Positions 26,847-36,214 of a stretch of 64,000 nt of DNA are shown piece after piece; the first letter of the stretch is position 1; each line of letters opens with the position of its first letter. The position numbers and the translations under genes were made by a program. The DNA comes from Membranihabitans marinus (GTDB lineage Bacteria; Bacteroidota; Bacteroidia; Chitinophagales; Saprospiraceae): the NCBI RefSeq assembly GCF_019802045.1, contig NZ_JAHVHU010000004.1:248001-312000 (forward strand). The letters run 5' to 3'. The notes beneath the pieces were generated by a model. It worked only from the letters and a program-made list of their open reading frames with translations, was not told the origin of the DNA and made no database searches.

Positions 26847-28094
26847 ATGGATCAATACATTGCCAAAACATATACCGGACTGGAACAAATCCTGGAAAAA
26901 GAATTAAAAGATCTGGGGGCCAACGATCTTGAAGTTCAAAAACGAGGCGTTGCATTTTCAGGTACGCCTCGCATTATGTATCGGGCCAACCTCGAATCAC
27001 GTGTCGCGCTAAAAGTCCTTTCTGAATTGGCTTCATTTACCATTGAAGAAGCCCAGGACGTATACACGGAAAGCAAGAAGATCGAATGGGAAAAGATTAT
27101 CCCGGAGGGCAAGACCTTCGCCATCGACACAGATGTCTTCTCGCCTTTTTTTGACAACACCATGTATGCCGCACTAGTATGCAAAGATGCTATCGTGGAC
27201 CGTATAAGAGATGCCCGTGGAGAGCGGCCATCTGTTCAAAAGAAAGATCCAGATATTGATATTACACTTTATATTCGCGATAAGACTGTTGTGATATCGC
27301 TGAATTCCAGCGGACAATCTCTTCACATCCGGGGATATAAAAAATTTCCCGGCATTGCGCCACTCAGTGAGGTCCTGGCAGCGGGGTTAATCCAATTGAC
27401 CGGGTGGGACGGGGAAAGCCCCTTTCTGAATCCAATGTGTGGAAGTGGATCGTTACTGATCGAGGCACATCGGTATGCCCGAAATATCCCTTCTCAGATC
27501 AACCGGAAAAGTTTTAGTTTCCAACATTGGCCAGGCTACGATGAAGAACGATGGGAACTCATCATGAAGGGCGCAAAAATGCGGGTTAACCGCACAAACA
27601 ATCCTGAAATTATAGGGTTTGATTACAATGATGATACCGTTCAGGGTGCAAAGAAAAATACTCGGACCGCCGGAAGCTTTCGATCGATTCAGATATACAA
27701 TCACGATTTTTTCAAGTATGAGCCCCCCCTCGAAAAAGCGACGGTAATTGTCAATCCACCCTACAATGTTCGGTTGCGTGTAGATGACACGATCCGGTTT
27801 TACAACCAGATCAACAATATGCTTTACCGCCATTATAAAAATTATGACAACTGGATTATTTGTCCGGCTGAAGTCAATCTCCGAAGAGCCGGTTTCCGGG
27901 TTGAAAAATCATATGTAGTATTCAACGGACCCATTCAATGTCAGTTTGCCAAACTCAGTTTCGCCAGTAAGCGCAATAATAGATCAGGGGATCCTAGTCA
28001 TCGGAAGAATCGAAATTTTAAAAATAAGGATGCACAACGTGGTCAGAAATCAAGGCCGACCTCTTCCCGCGCTAATAAAAACCGGCGCCGTTAG
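26847..28094 (+). CDS. THUMP-domain RNA methyltransferase (RlmL N-terminal type)
   Basis: A 415-residue class I methyltransferase. The N-terminal ferredoxin-like/THUMP region (about 1-160, TGLEQILEKELKDLGA ... DVYTESKKIEWEKI) binds RNA, and residues 165-375 hold the catalytic domain: NPMCGSGSLLIEA for SAM binding, IIGFDYNDD, and the N6/N2-type catalytic motif NPPYNVRL. This matches the N-terminal half of RlmL, which makes m2G2445 in 23S rRNA. The last 40 residues are strongly basic (KNRNFKNKD ... SRANKNRRR), a species-level extension that may aid RNA binding. Confidence 0.88.
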   Translation: MDQYIAKTYTGLEQILEKELKDLGANDLEVQKRGVAFSGTPRIMYRANLESRVALKVLSELASFTIEEAQDVYTESKKIEWEKIIPEGKTFAIDTDVFSPFFDNTMYAALVCKDAIVDRIRDARGERPSVQKKDPDIDITLYIRDKTVVISLNSSGQSLHIRGYKKFPGIAPLSEVLAAGLIQLTGWDGESPFLNPMCGSGSLLIEAHRYARNIPSQINRKSFSFQHWPGYDEERWELIMKGAKMRVNRTNNPEIIGFDYNDDTVQGAKKNTRTAGSFRSIQIYNHDFFKYEPPLEKATVIVNPPYNVRLRVDDTIRFYNQINNMLYRHYKNYDNWIICPAEVNLRRAGFRVEKSYVVFNGPIQCQFAKLSFASKRNNRSGDPSHRKNRNFKNKDAQRGQKSRPTSSRANKNRRR

Positions 28095-28157
28095 TACATC
28101 GTGGCAAAGAAATCCAATCAACACTTCAGTTTGTCCGGCTTGGGGCGAACCAAGCAG

Positions 28158-28778
28158 CTATTGAGCGTTAATTTCTTGCAAAATATAATACTCCAACACC
28201 TTTAAGCCGGAATCGTAATTTGAAAAGTTATTGACAATAATATCGACTTTGTTGTAATAGGGTTCTATATATGCCTTGTAAGCAGGAAATACGTGGTGTT
28301 CATACCGATACAACACATCTTCCAATGGATAATTTCGTTCCATTTGGTCACGAATAATCCGTCTGGAGAGCCGTTGACTATCCGAAGCGTGAATAAAAAC
28401 CCTCAGATCCAGTAAATCCCAGATGGGTTGGTGAGAAAATATAAAAAGACCTTCCACCAAGATCACTGGCGCCGGATGAACCTCGATGATACCCGGTTGT
28501 ATTTTTGGATTGTTGAACGTATATTCTTGACGAGTGATTTTTTGTCCGGCTTTTAACTGAATCAGGTCATTGGTAAATGCATCCAGATTAATGCTATACG
28601 GCAAGTCAAAATTTTGAACTCCTTTTCCGTCGATTTTTTGCTCTTCGCGGGGTTTGTAATAATTATCTTGTGATATAAAAGCGACTTGCGTTGGATCAAA
28701 TTTTTGACGAAGTTCGTTGAGGAACATGCTTTTTCCGGAACCGCTTCCTCCGCTTATTCCAATGATAGTTGTTGTCAT
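28158..28778 (-). CDS. udk: Uridine kinase
   Basis: A 206-residue P-loop kinase with Walker A GGSGSGKS (residues 10-17), the SQDNYY substrate loop, FDLPYSINLDAF, and the EGLFIF Walker B-like strand, then the R-rich lid RLSRRIIRDQMERN. This is the uridine kinase/phosphoribulokinase family, closest to Udk, which phosphorylates uridine and cytidine. The divergent gene 262 bp away encodes a nucleoside transporter, which fits a pyrimidine salvage role. Confidence 0.9.
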   Translation of the reverse strand: MTTTIIGISGGSGSGKSMFLNELRQKFDPTQVAFISQDNYYKPREEQKIDGKGVQNFDLPYSINLDAFTNDLIQLKAGQKITRQEYTFNNPKIQPGIIEVHPAPVILVEGLFIFSHQPIWDLLDLRVFIHASDSQRLSRRIIRDQMERNYPLEDVLYRYEHHVFPAYKAYIEPYYNKVDIIVNNFSNYDSGLKVLEYYILQEINAQ

Positions 28779-29040
28779 GATGGTGTGCTGTTGCCCTTTT
28801 TACGGCACAAGATATTATTTTTATACGCGAGCTCCAGCCCATCGGTAAAAAATATGCGGAAATTGAAAATTTATACCAAAATTCAAGAGAAACCAAAGGG
28901 AGTTTTATAAGTTTAACCTAATTTTCAAAATACCGATGTAACGATGCATCGACCGTGCGCCATGAAGTTAATGACATATTATCGACATTTACGCACCTTA
29001 ATATTGTTCTTAACCTTAACGTCAACCGTAATCTCATCAC

Positions 29041-30333
29041 ATGACATTTGAAGACCTGTACCGTGGATTAATAGGGATGATTTTTCTATTATTCATCTGC
29101 TACCTATTTAGCAGGAACCGGAAAAACATCAATTGGCGCCTGGTTATTGCCGGCATATTCTTACAAATCATCCTGGCTATACTGATCCTACAGGTTCCAT
29201 TTGTACGTACATTTTTTGAGATCATTGTCAATTTTTTTGTCATGATGATCGAGGCAATTGAAGAAGCATCCATCTTTCTGTTTGGGGATCTGGCCCGACC
29301 GGAAAAAACCTTCGGATTTGCATTTACGGTGTTGCCCACGATTATATTTTTCTCCGCCTTATCCTCCCTGCTTTACTATCTGGGTATCCTCCAAAAAGTG
29401 GTCTATGGATTTGCCTGGCTGATGAACCGTCTCATGGAATTGAGTGGCCGGGAGAGCCTGGCGGCTGCAGCGAATGTTTTCATTGGCCAGACGGAAGCCC
29501 CTTTGGTGATCAAACCGTATCTGGAAAAAATGACCCGTTCAGAAATCATGTGTCTGATGACCGGAGGTATGGCGACCATCGCAGGGGGTGTTTTTGGAGC
29601 TTATCTGAGTATGTTGGGTGGAGACTCGGCCGCTGAAAAGGCCACCTTTGGGATGCATCTGCTTACTGCTTCTATTATTTCGGCTCCTGCTGCCATCATA
29701 GCCGCTAAAATGCTGGTTCCGGAAAATGAACCCGAGCAGCTCGATAAGAATCTGGATATCCCACCAAGTGAAGCTGGATCCAATGTTCTAGAAGCCATCA
29801 CCAATGGGACGACCGACGGGTTAAAACTCGCCGTGAATGTAGGCGCAATGTTGCTTGCTTTTATGGCATTTGTTTTTTTTATTAACCATTTGTTGGGCTG
29901 GGCGGGTGATGTCGTCCATCTTAATGCCTACATCGTCCAAGTGACCGATGGTACCTATGACCGTTTATCGTTGGAATACGTTTTTGGCTTGCTATTCTCT
30001 CCCATTTCATGGATGATTGGTGTGCCCGGGCAAGATATCGTTGCCGTCGGTCAAATGCTGGGCGAAAAAACTATTCTCAATGAATTCTTTGGGTATCTCA
30101 CTTTAACGGATATGAAAAATAGCGGCATGCTCCAGGAAAAAAGCATTATCATCGCTACATATGCTCTTTGTGGTTTTGCCAACTTTGCATCCATCGGCAT
30201 TCAAATTGGCGGCATCGGAGCGATTGCTCCCGGTCAAAAGAAAAACTTGACTCAGCTGGGCGTGCTGGCTCTGGTAGGTGGCACTGTAGCTTGTTTACTC
30301 ACGGCAACTATTGCGGGAGTTATAGTGAATTAG
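29041..30333 (+). CDS. NupC/CNT-family nucleoside transporter
   Basis: A 430-residue membrane transporter of the concentrative nucleoside transporter family. Substrate-site motifs are present: GQTEAPL, with the following P-Y-L-E-K-M and MTGGMATIAGGVFGAY, and the second repeat with SPISWMIGVPGQDI and GFANFASIGIQIGGIGA. CNTs import nucleosides with sodium or protons. The first gene on this strand after the divergent uridine kinase, suggesting uptake and phosphorylation together. The 262-bp gap between them (28779-29040) shows no gene or RNA. Confidence 0.93.
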   Translation: MTFEDLYRGLIGMIFLLFICYLFSRNRKNINWRLVIAGIFLQIILAILILQVPFVRTFFEIIVNFFVMMIEAIEEASIFLFGDLARPEKTFGFAFTVLPTIIFFSALSSLLYYLGILQKVVYGFAWLMNRLMELSGRESLAAAANVFIGQTEAPLVIKPYLEKMTRSEIMCLMTGGMATIAGGVFGAYLSMLGGDSAAEKATFGMHLLTASIISAPAAIIAAKMLVPENEPEQLDKNLDIPPSEAGSNVLEAITNGTTDGLKLAVNVGAMLLAFMAFVFFINHLLGWAGDVVHLNAYIVQVTDGTYDRLSLEYVFGLLFSPISWMIGVPGQDIVAVGQMLGEKTILNEFFGYLTLTDMKNSGMLQEKSIIIATYALCGFANFASIGIQIGGIGAIAPGQKKNLTQLGVLALVGGTVACLLTATIAGVIVN

Positions 30334-30748
30334 TTATTGAGTTATTTGAATCCTATTGAAATAGCTTGACAGTCTCCCTGCCTAAGGACTATAAAATGTG
30401 GAAAACTAAAATTTAATAATAACACACGGGAGGGATCCTGTGAATTTGTATTGTACATGGTAGATCATAGAGGTTGATAGTAATTTTTTCCAAATACATG
30501 TCTCCGCTAAAAAGTCTAAAAACAAGTAAGATTAACTTTGCTTTAAATATATTTGACTAGTTGGGGACCAGACCACGATTGAAATCGGAACGTAAATATT
30601 GACTTCACCATTGCAGAAATTTTACACGGCATTATCAAATTCAAATGGTATAAAACCTAGCAATAAAATAACCTCTAGACACCCTCCCTCCCCTGTTAAG
30701 CACAGGATGAATTATCAGCAAAATAGAATTTACTGAAAAAGTATCATT
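30334..30748. other. 415-bp gap after the nucleoside transporter
   Basis: No gene or RNA recognised on either strand. It is AT-rich with one short pyrimidine-rich run (CACCCTCCCTCCCCTG, near 30681) and ends in a heptamer array, listed next. Confidence 0.5.
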
Positions 30749-30776
30749 CCATCTACCATCTACCATCTACCATTAA
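30749..30776. repeat. Four tandem heptamers touching the rimM stop codon
   Basis: (CCATCTA)x3 followed by CCATTAA, exactly 28 bp, ends at base 30776; the rimM TAG stop (read from the minus strand) is 30777-30779. No terminator follows rimM other than this. Confidence 0.75.
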
Positions 30777-31325
30777 CTAAAGTTCCTCCAAGCCCATCGG
30801 GAGTCGCATATAAAGCACCCGATTTTCTTCATCGATTCGGTCGATCAGGGGTTCTGCCAACGGTACAAGAAGTGATTCTGACCGGTTTTCTTTGTTTACT
30901 TCCATCATCCATCCTCCCGGATATTCCTCTACAGATTCTATGGCCCCCGTTAAGGTATCCGTACTTACATCCCAAAGTTGGTAACCATCCAGTAGATTCC
31001 ATGGTTGAAAATCGGTTTCGTGAGCATTTGGCATTGAATCTGGCAGATCATGTTTGCGTAGATACACATCTTGGTCTGTTAATCCTCTTGCTTCTTCACG
31101 GACCGTGATCCGCTCAAAGCTAATTTTGGATTTATCGGAATTCCATACTCGTATAAACCGAGGAACAAACATGCCATTTTCTAAATAATAAATAAACCGC
31201 TGATCCCGATCCAGAACAGACTTAAATGCCTCATCCAGGATAAGATGTACCGAGCCGTCATACCCATGCAAACCACCGGTATGACCTATTTTGATAAAGT
31301 CTTTTTCTGTCAATAAATTATTCAA
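30777..31325 (-). CDS. rimM: 16S rRNA processing protein RimM
   Basis: A 182-residue RimM: FIKIGHTGGLHGYDG at the start, the PRC-barrel half with LLDGYQLWDVSTDTLTGAIESVEEYPGGWMMEV and LLVPLAEPLIDRID. It assists 30S maturation with ribosomal protein S19. It is usually in a rpsP-rimM-trmD-rplS cluster, but here stands alone after a lipoprotein gene. There is no ATG near the N-terminus: the start is TTG, either 31325 (overlapping the lipoprotein stop by 8 bp) or 31313. Confidence 0.9.
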   Translation of the reverse strand: MNNLLTEKDFIKIGHTGGLHGYDGSVHLILDEAFKSVLDRDQRFIYYLENGMFVPRFIRVWNSDKSKISFERITVREEARGLTDQDVYLRKHDLPDSMPNAHETDFQPWNLLDGYQLWDVSTDTLTGAIESVEEYPGGWMMEVNKENRSESLLVPLAEPLIDRIDEENRVLYMRLPMGLEEL

Positions 31326-32145
31326 GTGATATCAGTTTTTTACGAAAAATATAGCCACGTTCTGCATTCACAAAAATCGTGGTGGTATCACAAAACGCCT
31401 GAAAATCATCCACATTGGAAGAAGCGCATATGGAACTAAGATGAACCTCCTCTTTCTCAATAAGCCCCTTTTGTGGAGCATAAAATTCATTGGCCAAATA
31501 GTAAAACAATTGCTCTTCAGGTAAAATCAATCGCTGATTTCCAGCGGAGGGAATGGAAGCGGTATCCCGTTGATTGATTTGAATCACGTCATGATAAACA
31601 GCACCATCTACTTCATACTGATCCCAAAGATCCAAATACAGGTAGGACCACTCATCATAAGGTCTGATGAGTTCTCCCTGTACAAATCGGGTAATCGATG
31701 AAGCATCAAAATAAGCCGTGCCATCCCACTCATCATATAAGGTCAAGGGACTTGCCAAAGGAATAAAAGTGAGGTTCCCTTCTTTTCTTAATAGACGCGG
31801 TGGATCGTTTCGCTCATACACATAATCTATAATCTCATAGTCCCCTCCATTCATACGGGACCGATACTGACCGATTCGATACCAGGTTTCACCATGGAGA
31901 TCGACGGTCTCCAGAACGCGCTCCTGAAGTATATAGCTTGCAGTGTCAATGACTATTTGCCGTAAATCCCCATCAAAATCATAGGTAATGGAGTCTATCG
32001 CATAGGTCCGAATATCCCCTACTTCCAGCGGGTAATATTCATCCAGCAGCGATGGATTGGGTGTGATATCTATGTCTTCCTGACATGAAAAAACAGTCAT
32101 GACACACAGCATAAATAAAATAGATCCTATGAAAAATAATCTCAT
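31318..32145 (-). CDS. Hypothetical lipoprotein
   Basis: A 275-residue lipoprotein (signal with lipobox VFSC, Cys21), then a mostly beta, aspartate-rich domain with repeated Y-x-W/Y strands (YYPLEVGDIRTYAIDS, GETWYRIGQYRSRMN, DEWSYLYLDLWDQY). This pattern is common in uncharacterised Bacteroidota surface lipoproteins; no specific family is recognised. Its 3' end overlaps rimM by 8 bp, so the two share a transcript. Confidence 0.75.
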   Translation of the reverse strand: MRLFFIGSILFMLCVMTVFSCQEDIDITPNPSLLDEYYPLEVGDIRTYAIDSITYDFDGDLRQIVIDTASYILQERVLETVDLHGETWYRIGQYRSRMNGGDYEIIDYVYERNDPPRLLRKEGNLTFIPLASPLTLYDEWDGTAYFDASSITRFVQGELIRPYDEWSYLYLDLWDQYEVDGAVYHDVIQINQRDTASIPSAGNQRLILPEEQLFYYLANEFYAPQKGLIEKEEVHLSSICASSNVDDFQAFCDTTTIFVNAERGYIFRKKLISLE

Positions 32146-32261
32146 CTTAATGCTTGTGATATTAAAAAATTCTACTATCCTTGGCTATCCATCCTCTGTA
32201 TGCGGAACAATATGCGTGTAATATAAAATACGTCTTATTACCTATCACTATTTTATAATGT

Positions 32262-32279
32262 CGGCGGTTAAAACCGCCG
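32262..32279. repeat. Short GC-rich hairpin in the mnmA-lipoprotein gap
   Basis: CGGCGG and CCGCCG pair around a TTAAAA loop and are followed by CTACAGAG. The same layout (a small stem, then GCTAYRGAG) recurs at 37561-37588, suggesting one family of interspersed palindromes. The flanking 259-bp gap has no gene. Confidence 0.45.
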
Positions 32280-32383
32280 CTACAGAGCCTTCTGCAAATT
32301 GTGAACCCAAGGGTTAATTTTTAAAGTAGTATCATGATTTTACTAACCAGTCTACTGATGCAAGCTGAATTTTGTTTGACCCC

Positions 32384-32404
32384 TATCACCTAATACTTAA
32401 TCCC
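32384..32404. repeat. Three imperfect heptamers touching the mnmA stop codon
   Basis: TATCACC, TAATACT and TAATCCC precede the TAG stop of mnmA (32405-32407 on the minus strand). Weak on its own; listed because it repeats the placement seen at 30749 and 40714. Confidence 0.35.
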
Positions 32405-33496
32405 CTATTTAATAATCACTCCTCCACCTACAACATCATCCCCCTCATAAAAAACAGCAGACTGGCCCGGTGCGACGCCACGAACATTGGTTCGAAATTC
32501 CACTTCAAGTTCGTCGTTTTTTATTCCGTTTATAACGCCCAATGACCCCTTGTCATTGTAACGAATCATGGTATAAAGATCTTCACCTACCGGAAAAGAA
32601 TCATACTTCATCGGGTTTATCCGACTAACGTGCATCCCATTTCGTATAAGGTCGTCCTGATCACCGAGAACTACCACGTTGTCATCCGGACGGATGTCGG
32701 TCACATACATGGGTTTACCAAATGCTGTTCCAAGTCCTTTCCGCTGACCAATGGTAAAAAAAGGATACCCGTCGTGGGTACCAATGACATTACCCTGCAC
32801 ATCCAGAAATTTGCCCCCGGCGACTTGTTCTTCCAGACCATCGATTCTATTTTTCAGAAAGTTTCGATAATTATTATCCGGTACAAAACAAATCTCGTAG
32901 GAGTCCCCTTTTTTGGCCAAATCTGTATACCCCCAGTCATGCGCCATCTGCCGGACCTCCGGTTTTTGCAGTTCCGCCAATGGAAATTTTGTTCGAGCCA
33001 TGCATTCCTGACTCAATCCCCAAAGTACATACGATTGGTCTTTATTGCGGTCTGCTGCTCTCGACACATAGTACCGATCATTTTCCTTGTTCAACCGAGC
33101 ATAGTGACCTGTTGCGATAAACTCACAATCCATTGCGTCTGCGCGTCGCAACAAGGCGTTCCACTTGATGTGCGTGTTGCACAGGATACATGGATTAGGA
33201 GTACGACCGGACATGTACTCATCTACAAAATCATCAATGACATAGTCCCCGAATTCATCCCTGATATCTATGATAAAATGATGAAAATCCCGATCCACGG
33301 CTACCTGTCGGGCATCATTGATGCTATCCAGGCTGCAACATCCCGTTTCTTTTTTACTGCCGCCCGTATTCGCATAGTCCCAGGTTTTCATCGTGATTCC
33401 GATGACCTCGTACCCTTGCTCTTGCAGCATGATCGCACTGACTGTGGAATCGATTCCTCCACTCATTGCAACCAAAACTTTTCCGTGTTTACTCAT
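32405..33496 (-). CDS. mnmA: tRNA-specific 2-thiouridylase MnmA
   Basis: A 363-residue MnmA from the ATG at 33496, preceded by the ribosome site GAAGAGGTAATA; the frame continues to 33598 but those residues do not match the family. It has the PP-loop SGGIDS, TGHYAR, and catalytic cysteines Cys103 (GRTPNPCILC) and Cys203 (YEICFVPDN). It transfers sulfur to U34 of tRNA(Lys, Glu, Gln). It is separated from the lipoprotein/rimM operon by 259 bp. Confidence 0.96.
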   Translation of the reverse strand: MSKHGKVLVAMSGGIDSTVSAIMLQEQGYEVIGITMKTWDYANTGGSKKETGCCSLDSINDARQVAVDRDFHHFIIDIRDEFGDYVIDDFVDEYMSGRTPNPCILCNTHIKWNALLRRADAMDCEFIATGHYARLNKENDRYYVSRAADRNKDQSYVLWGLSQECMARTKFPLAELQKPEVRQMAHDWGYTDLAKKGDSYEICFVPDNNYRNFLKNRIDGLEEQVAGGKFLDVQGNVIGTHDGYPFFTIGQRKGLGTAFGKPMYVTDIRPDDNVVVLGDQDDLIRNGMHVSRINPMKYDSFPVGEDLYTMIRYNDKGSLGVINGIKNDELEVEFRTNVRGVAPGQSAVFYEGDDVVGGGVIIK

Positions 33497-33604
33497 TATT
33501 ACCTCTTCTTTCGTTTTATATCGTTTTGCAAAATTATTTAAAATATCTGAGGTAACCACCACACATATCTCTATCTTTAAACGTTTCCTAAGAAACACGA
33601 TAGG

Positions 33605-34222
33605 ATGAAAAGAGTTTTACTAATGTTCACATGGTTTATTTTGCTTTCTGCAGCGACCGCTCAGACGCAATTGAAAAGCACTTCTCCGGCCGCCGACAAT
33701 CTGAATTGGATGGTGCGCATAGGTCTTAATGCTCTCGATCAATCCTCCTCTTCTAACTTTGTCAAAGCCAAAAGTGCACTCGGTTTTCAAGGTGGTCTAA
33801 ACGTGATATGGAATCCAGGCTGGAAACTAAAAGGCGGATTGGAATATCAGTATCATGAAGTGTTTGAAATCAACGAGAACAGTAGTATCATTACGGATGC
33901 AGAGACAAGTGACCGAAGTTTTCATCGATTGAAACTTGCAGCAGGTACGCTTTATGATTTGATAAACATTGATTATTTAACCATCGGAATTGGAGCCGAT
34001 GCACTCTATAATTTTGACCTGACTTCTCAAGAGAAGGTTTACTCCGATTTCAGCAACACCTTTGATCTGGATTACTTCTCAGGATTAATTCATCTTTATA
34101 TCAATATCAAAAAAATTCAGATTGACTTTGGCTTTGAAGGCAATCTCTTTGATTTGCAACCCACGCATTTGAATCCCTTTCAAAGCAAAACTTACACTTT
34201 GAGCCTCGGATACATTTTCTGA
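33605..34222 (+). CDS. Predicted outer-membrane beta-barrel protein
   Basis: A 205-residue protein with signal peptide (1-19, ending ATAQT). The rest alternates polar and hydrophobic residues in short strands with glycine turns (GGLNVIWNPGWKLKGGLEYQYHEVF, YLTIGIGADALYNFDLT) and ends YTLSLGYIF, an aromatic-terminated C-terminal strand. This fits an 8-strand-like barrel, but no family was recognised. It starts 109 bp from the divergent mnmA start and overlaps the end of the PAP2 gene by 31 bp. Confidence 0.65.
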   Translation: MKRVLLMFTWFILLSAATAQTQLKSTSPAADNLNWMVRIGLNALDQSSSSNFVKAKSALGFQGGLNVIWNPGWKLKGGLEYQYHEVFEINENSSIITDAETSDRSFHRLKLAAGTLYDLINIDYLTIGIGADALYNFDLTSQEKVYSDFSNTFDLDYFSGLIHLYINIKKIQIDFGFEGNLFDLQPTHLNPFQSKTYTLSLGYIF

Positions 34223-34755
34223 CGGGCAACCTCATAGAGCGTGTAGACCAGGTACCCCACCAATGCTCCCAGCAGGAATCCGGCCAATACATCACCCGGA
34301 TAATGAACCCCCACATAAATTTGTGCAAACCCCACTAAAATCGCCCACAGGACAAACCAATACCGGTGCCGGCCCCACACGGTAAATAATTGAACCCAGA
34401 ATACCGCCAATGCCATATGGCTTGTGGCATGCGAACTAGTAAAACTGTAACCGGTACCGCACGTCACGCGAGCTTCCATATGTTCTAGCGCCTGACAAGG
34501 CCTCGGCCGTTGTACTGATTTTTTGATCACTTCTGAACTGAGAAAGTCAGCACACGCTACTGTCAGCAACGTGAACACCAGGGGCAACCAAAACCTTTTT
34601 CGCCAGTACCAGACCATATATCCTGCCAGAGCCATGTACAGCGGTATCCACGCTATTTTGTTTCTGAAGATAATCAAGACCCTTTCCAGGAAGCCAAGCT
34701 CAAGACTATTAATGAAATTAAAGACAGCTAAATCGGCATTGAGTAAAGATTCCAT
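34192..34755 (-). CDS. PAP2-family membrane phosphatase
   Basis: A 187-residue protein with about five membrane segments and the three PAP2 phosphatase motifs: KKSVQRPRP, SFTSSHATSH (His as nucleophile aid) and YVGVHYPGDVLAG. Members of this size include undecaprenyl-diphosphatase-like (BacA-independent) and lipid-A 1-phosphatase-like enzymes. Context does not select a substrate. It converges with the barrel protein gene over a 31-bp overlap. Confidence 0.88.
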   Translation of the reverse strand: MESLLNADLAVFNFINSLELGFLERVLIIFRNKIAWIPLYMALAGYMVWYWRKRFWLPLVFTLLTVACADFLSSEVIKKSVQRPRPCQALEHMEARVTCGTGYSFTSSHATSHMALAVFWVQLFTVWGRHRYWFVLWAILVGFAQIYVGVHYPGDVLAGFLLGALVGYLVYTLYEVARQKMYPRLKV

Positions 34756-34815
34756 TATATTTGTTCTGTGAAATGATTCATTAAGAAGAGCACAAAAGTA
34801 ACCAAAATCGTAGAA

Positions 34816-36204
34816 ATGACTTTAATAAAATCAATATCCGGATTTCGTGGAACCATTGGCGGTAGACCAGGTGAAAATCTTACCCCGGTCGATATCGTGG
34901 AAAGTGCAGCAGCGTATGGTGAATGGCTAAAAGAGTCTGCCCCAAGACCATTGGTTATCATCGGTCGGGATGGACGTTCCACAGGAAAGATCTTGACCGA
35001 CCTTGTTCGTTCTACGTTACTATCACAAGGTATTGACGTCATTGATATTGGGTTGACCACCACGCCTACCATAGAAATGTATATCCCCTTTAAAAAAGCA
35101 GACGGTGGTATTATATTTTCAGCGAGCCACAACCCCATGAATTGGAACGCTTTAAAATTATTCAATGAAGTCGGAGAATTTATTTCTGCCGAAGACGGAG
35201 AAAGAATTATCGAAATCAGCCAGGACAGGGCTTTCTTTTTCTCAAAGTACACGTCCATAGGGGCACTGACAAGAGATGATGTTGCCATTGATTATCACAT
35301 CACCCAAGTGCTCGATCATCCGTGGGTCAGAGTTGAAGATATCCGAAAAAAAGAATACCGGGTGGTCGTCGATTGCATCAACAGTACAGGAAGTATTTCG
35401 ATGATCCCGTTATTGGAAAAATTAGGCTGTACCGTCATACCTCTCTTTGATGAGATCACTGGAGAGTTTGAACATGACCCCGAACCTTTGGAAAAGAATC
35501 TGGAAGTCTTGTTGGAAACTGTGAAGCAGGAATCAGCAGATCTGGGGATTTCTGTTGACCCGGATGTGGATCGAATTGCCTTTATAACTGAACAAGGGAA
35601 AATGTTTGGTGAAGAGTATACTATTGTTTCCATCGCAGACTATTTATTCGACAACAAGCTGATTGACAGATCTGTATCTAACCTTTCTTCCACCAGAGCA
35701 TTAAGTGATGTATGTCATAGGTACAATGGCACCTATCAGGCCAGTGCTGTTGGTGAAGTAAACGTCGTGACCAAGATGAAGGAATCTGGAGCAGATTATG
35801 GGGGTGAAGGAAACGGTGGCGTGATCGTAGGCAACCTTCACTATGGACGGGATGCGCTGATCGGAGCTGCATTATTTCTCTCCGGATTAACGCACTTTGA
35901 CATCACACCTTCTGCATGGAAGGCACGACTTCCCATCTACCAAATGTCCAAAATGAAGGTGGCTCTCCAACCAACTATAAGTCCGGATAATATATTAGAT
36001 GATCTGGAACATAGATACAAAGATGAAAATCTTGATTTACAAGACGGACTCAAAATTGATTTTCCGGATTATTGGGTTCATATTCGAAAGTCGAACACCG
36101 AGCCAATTATCCGAATATATACGGAAGCTCCGACCCTGGAACGCGCGAAAGAGGTAGCCCGGTCCTTTAAGACAGAGATCCAGGAACTTTTTGACGCTAA
36201 GTAA
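34816..36204 (+). CDS. glmM: Phosphoglucosamine mutase
   Basis: A 462-residue phosphohexomutase with FRGTIGGRPGENLTP at the start, the phosphoserine loop FSASHNP (Ser104), metal site SVDPDVDR (Asp248, 250, 252), EGNGGVI sugar loop and RKSNTEPIIRIY phosphate loop. This is the Bacteroidota GlmM-type that makes glucosamine-1-phosphate for cell-wall precursors; assignment over phosphomannomutase rests on overall resemblance. Next gene begins 10 bp after its stop. Confidence 0.88.
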   Translation: MTLIKSISGFRGTIGGRPGENLTPVDIVESAAAYGEWLKESAPRPLVIIGRDGRSTGKILTDLVRSTLLSQGIDVIDIGLTTTPTIEMYIPFKKADGGIIFSASHNPMNWNALKLFNEVGEFISAEDGERIIEISQDRAFFFSKYTSIGALTRDDVAIDYHITQVLDHPWVRVEDIRKKEYRVVVDCINSTGSISMIPLLEKLGCTVIPLFDEITGEFEHDPEPLEKNLEVLLETVKQESADLGISVDPDVDRIAFITEQGKMFGEEYTIVSIADYLFDNKLIDRSVSNLSSTRALSDVCHRYNGTYQASAVGEVNVVTKMKESGADYGGEGNGGVIVGNLHYGRDALIGAALFLSGLTHFDITPSAWKARLPIYQMSKMKVALQPTISPDNILDDLEHRYKDENLDLQDGLKIDFPDYWVHIRKSNTEPIIRIYTEAPTLERAKEVARSFKTEIQELFDAK

Positions 36205-36214
36205 GATACTATTT

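Noticed and set aside
33496-33598. 34 extra N-terminal residues for MnmA
   Set aside because: Not similar to the family; a good ribosome site precedes the ATG at 33496.
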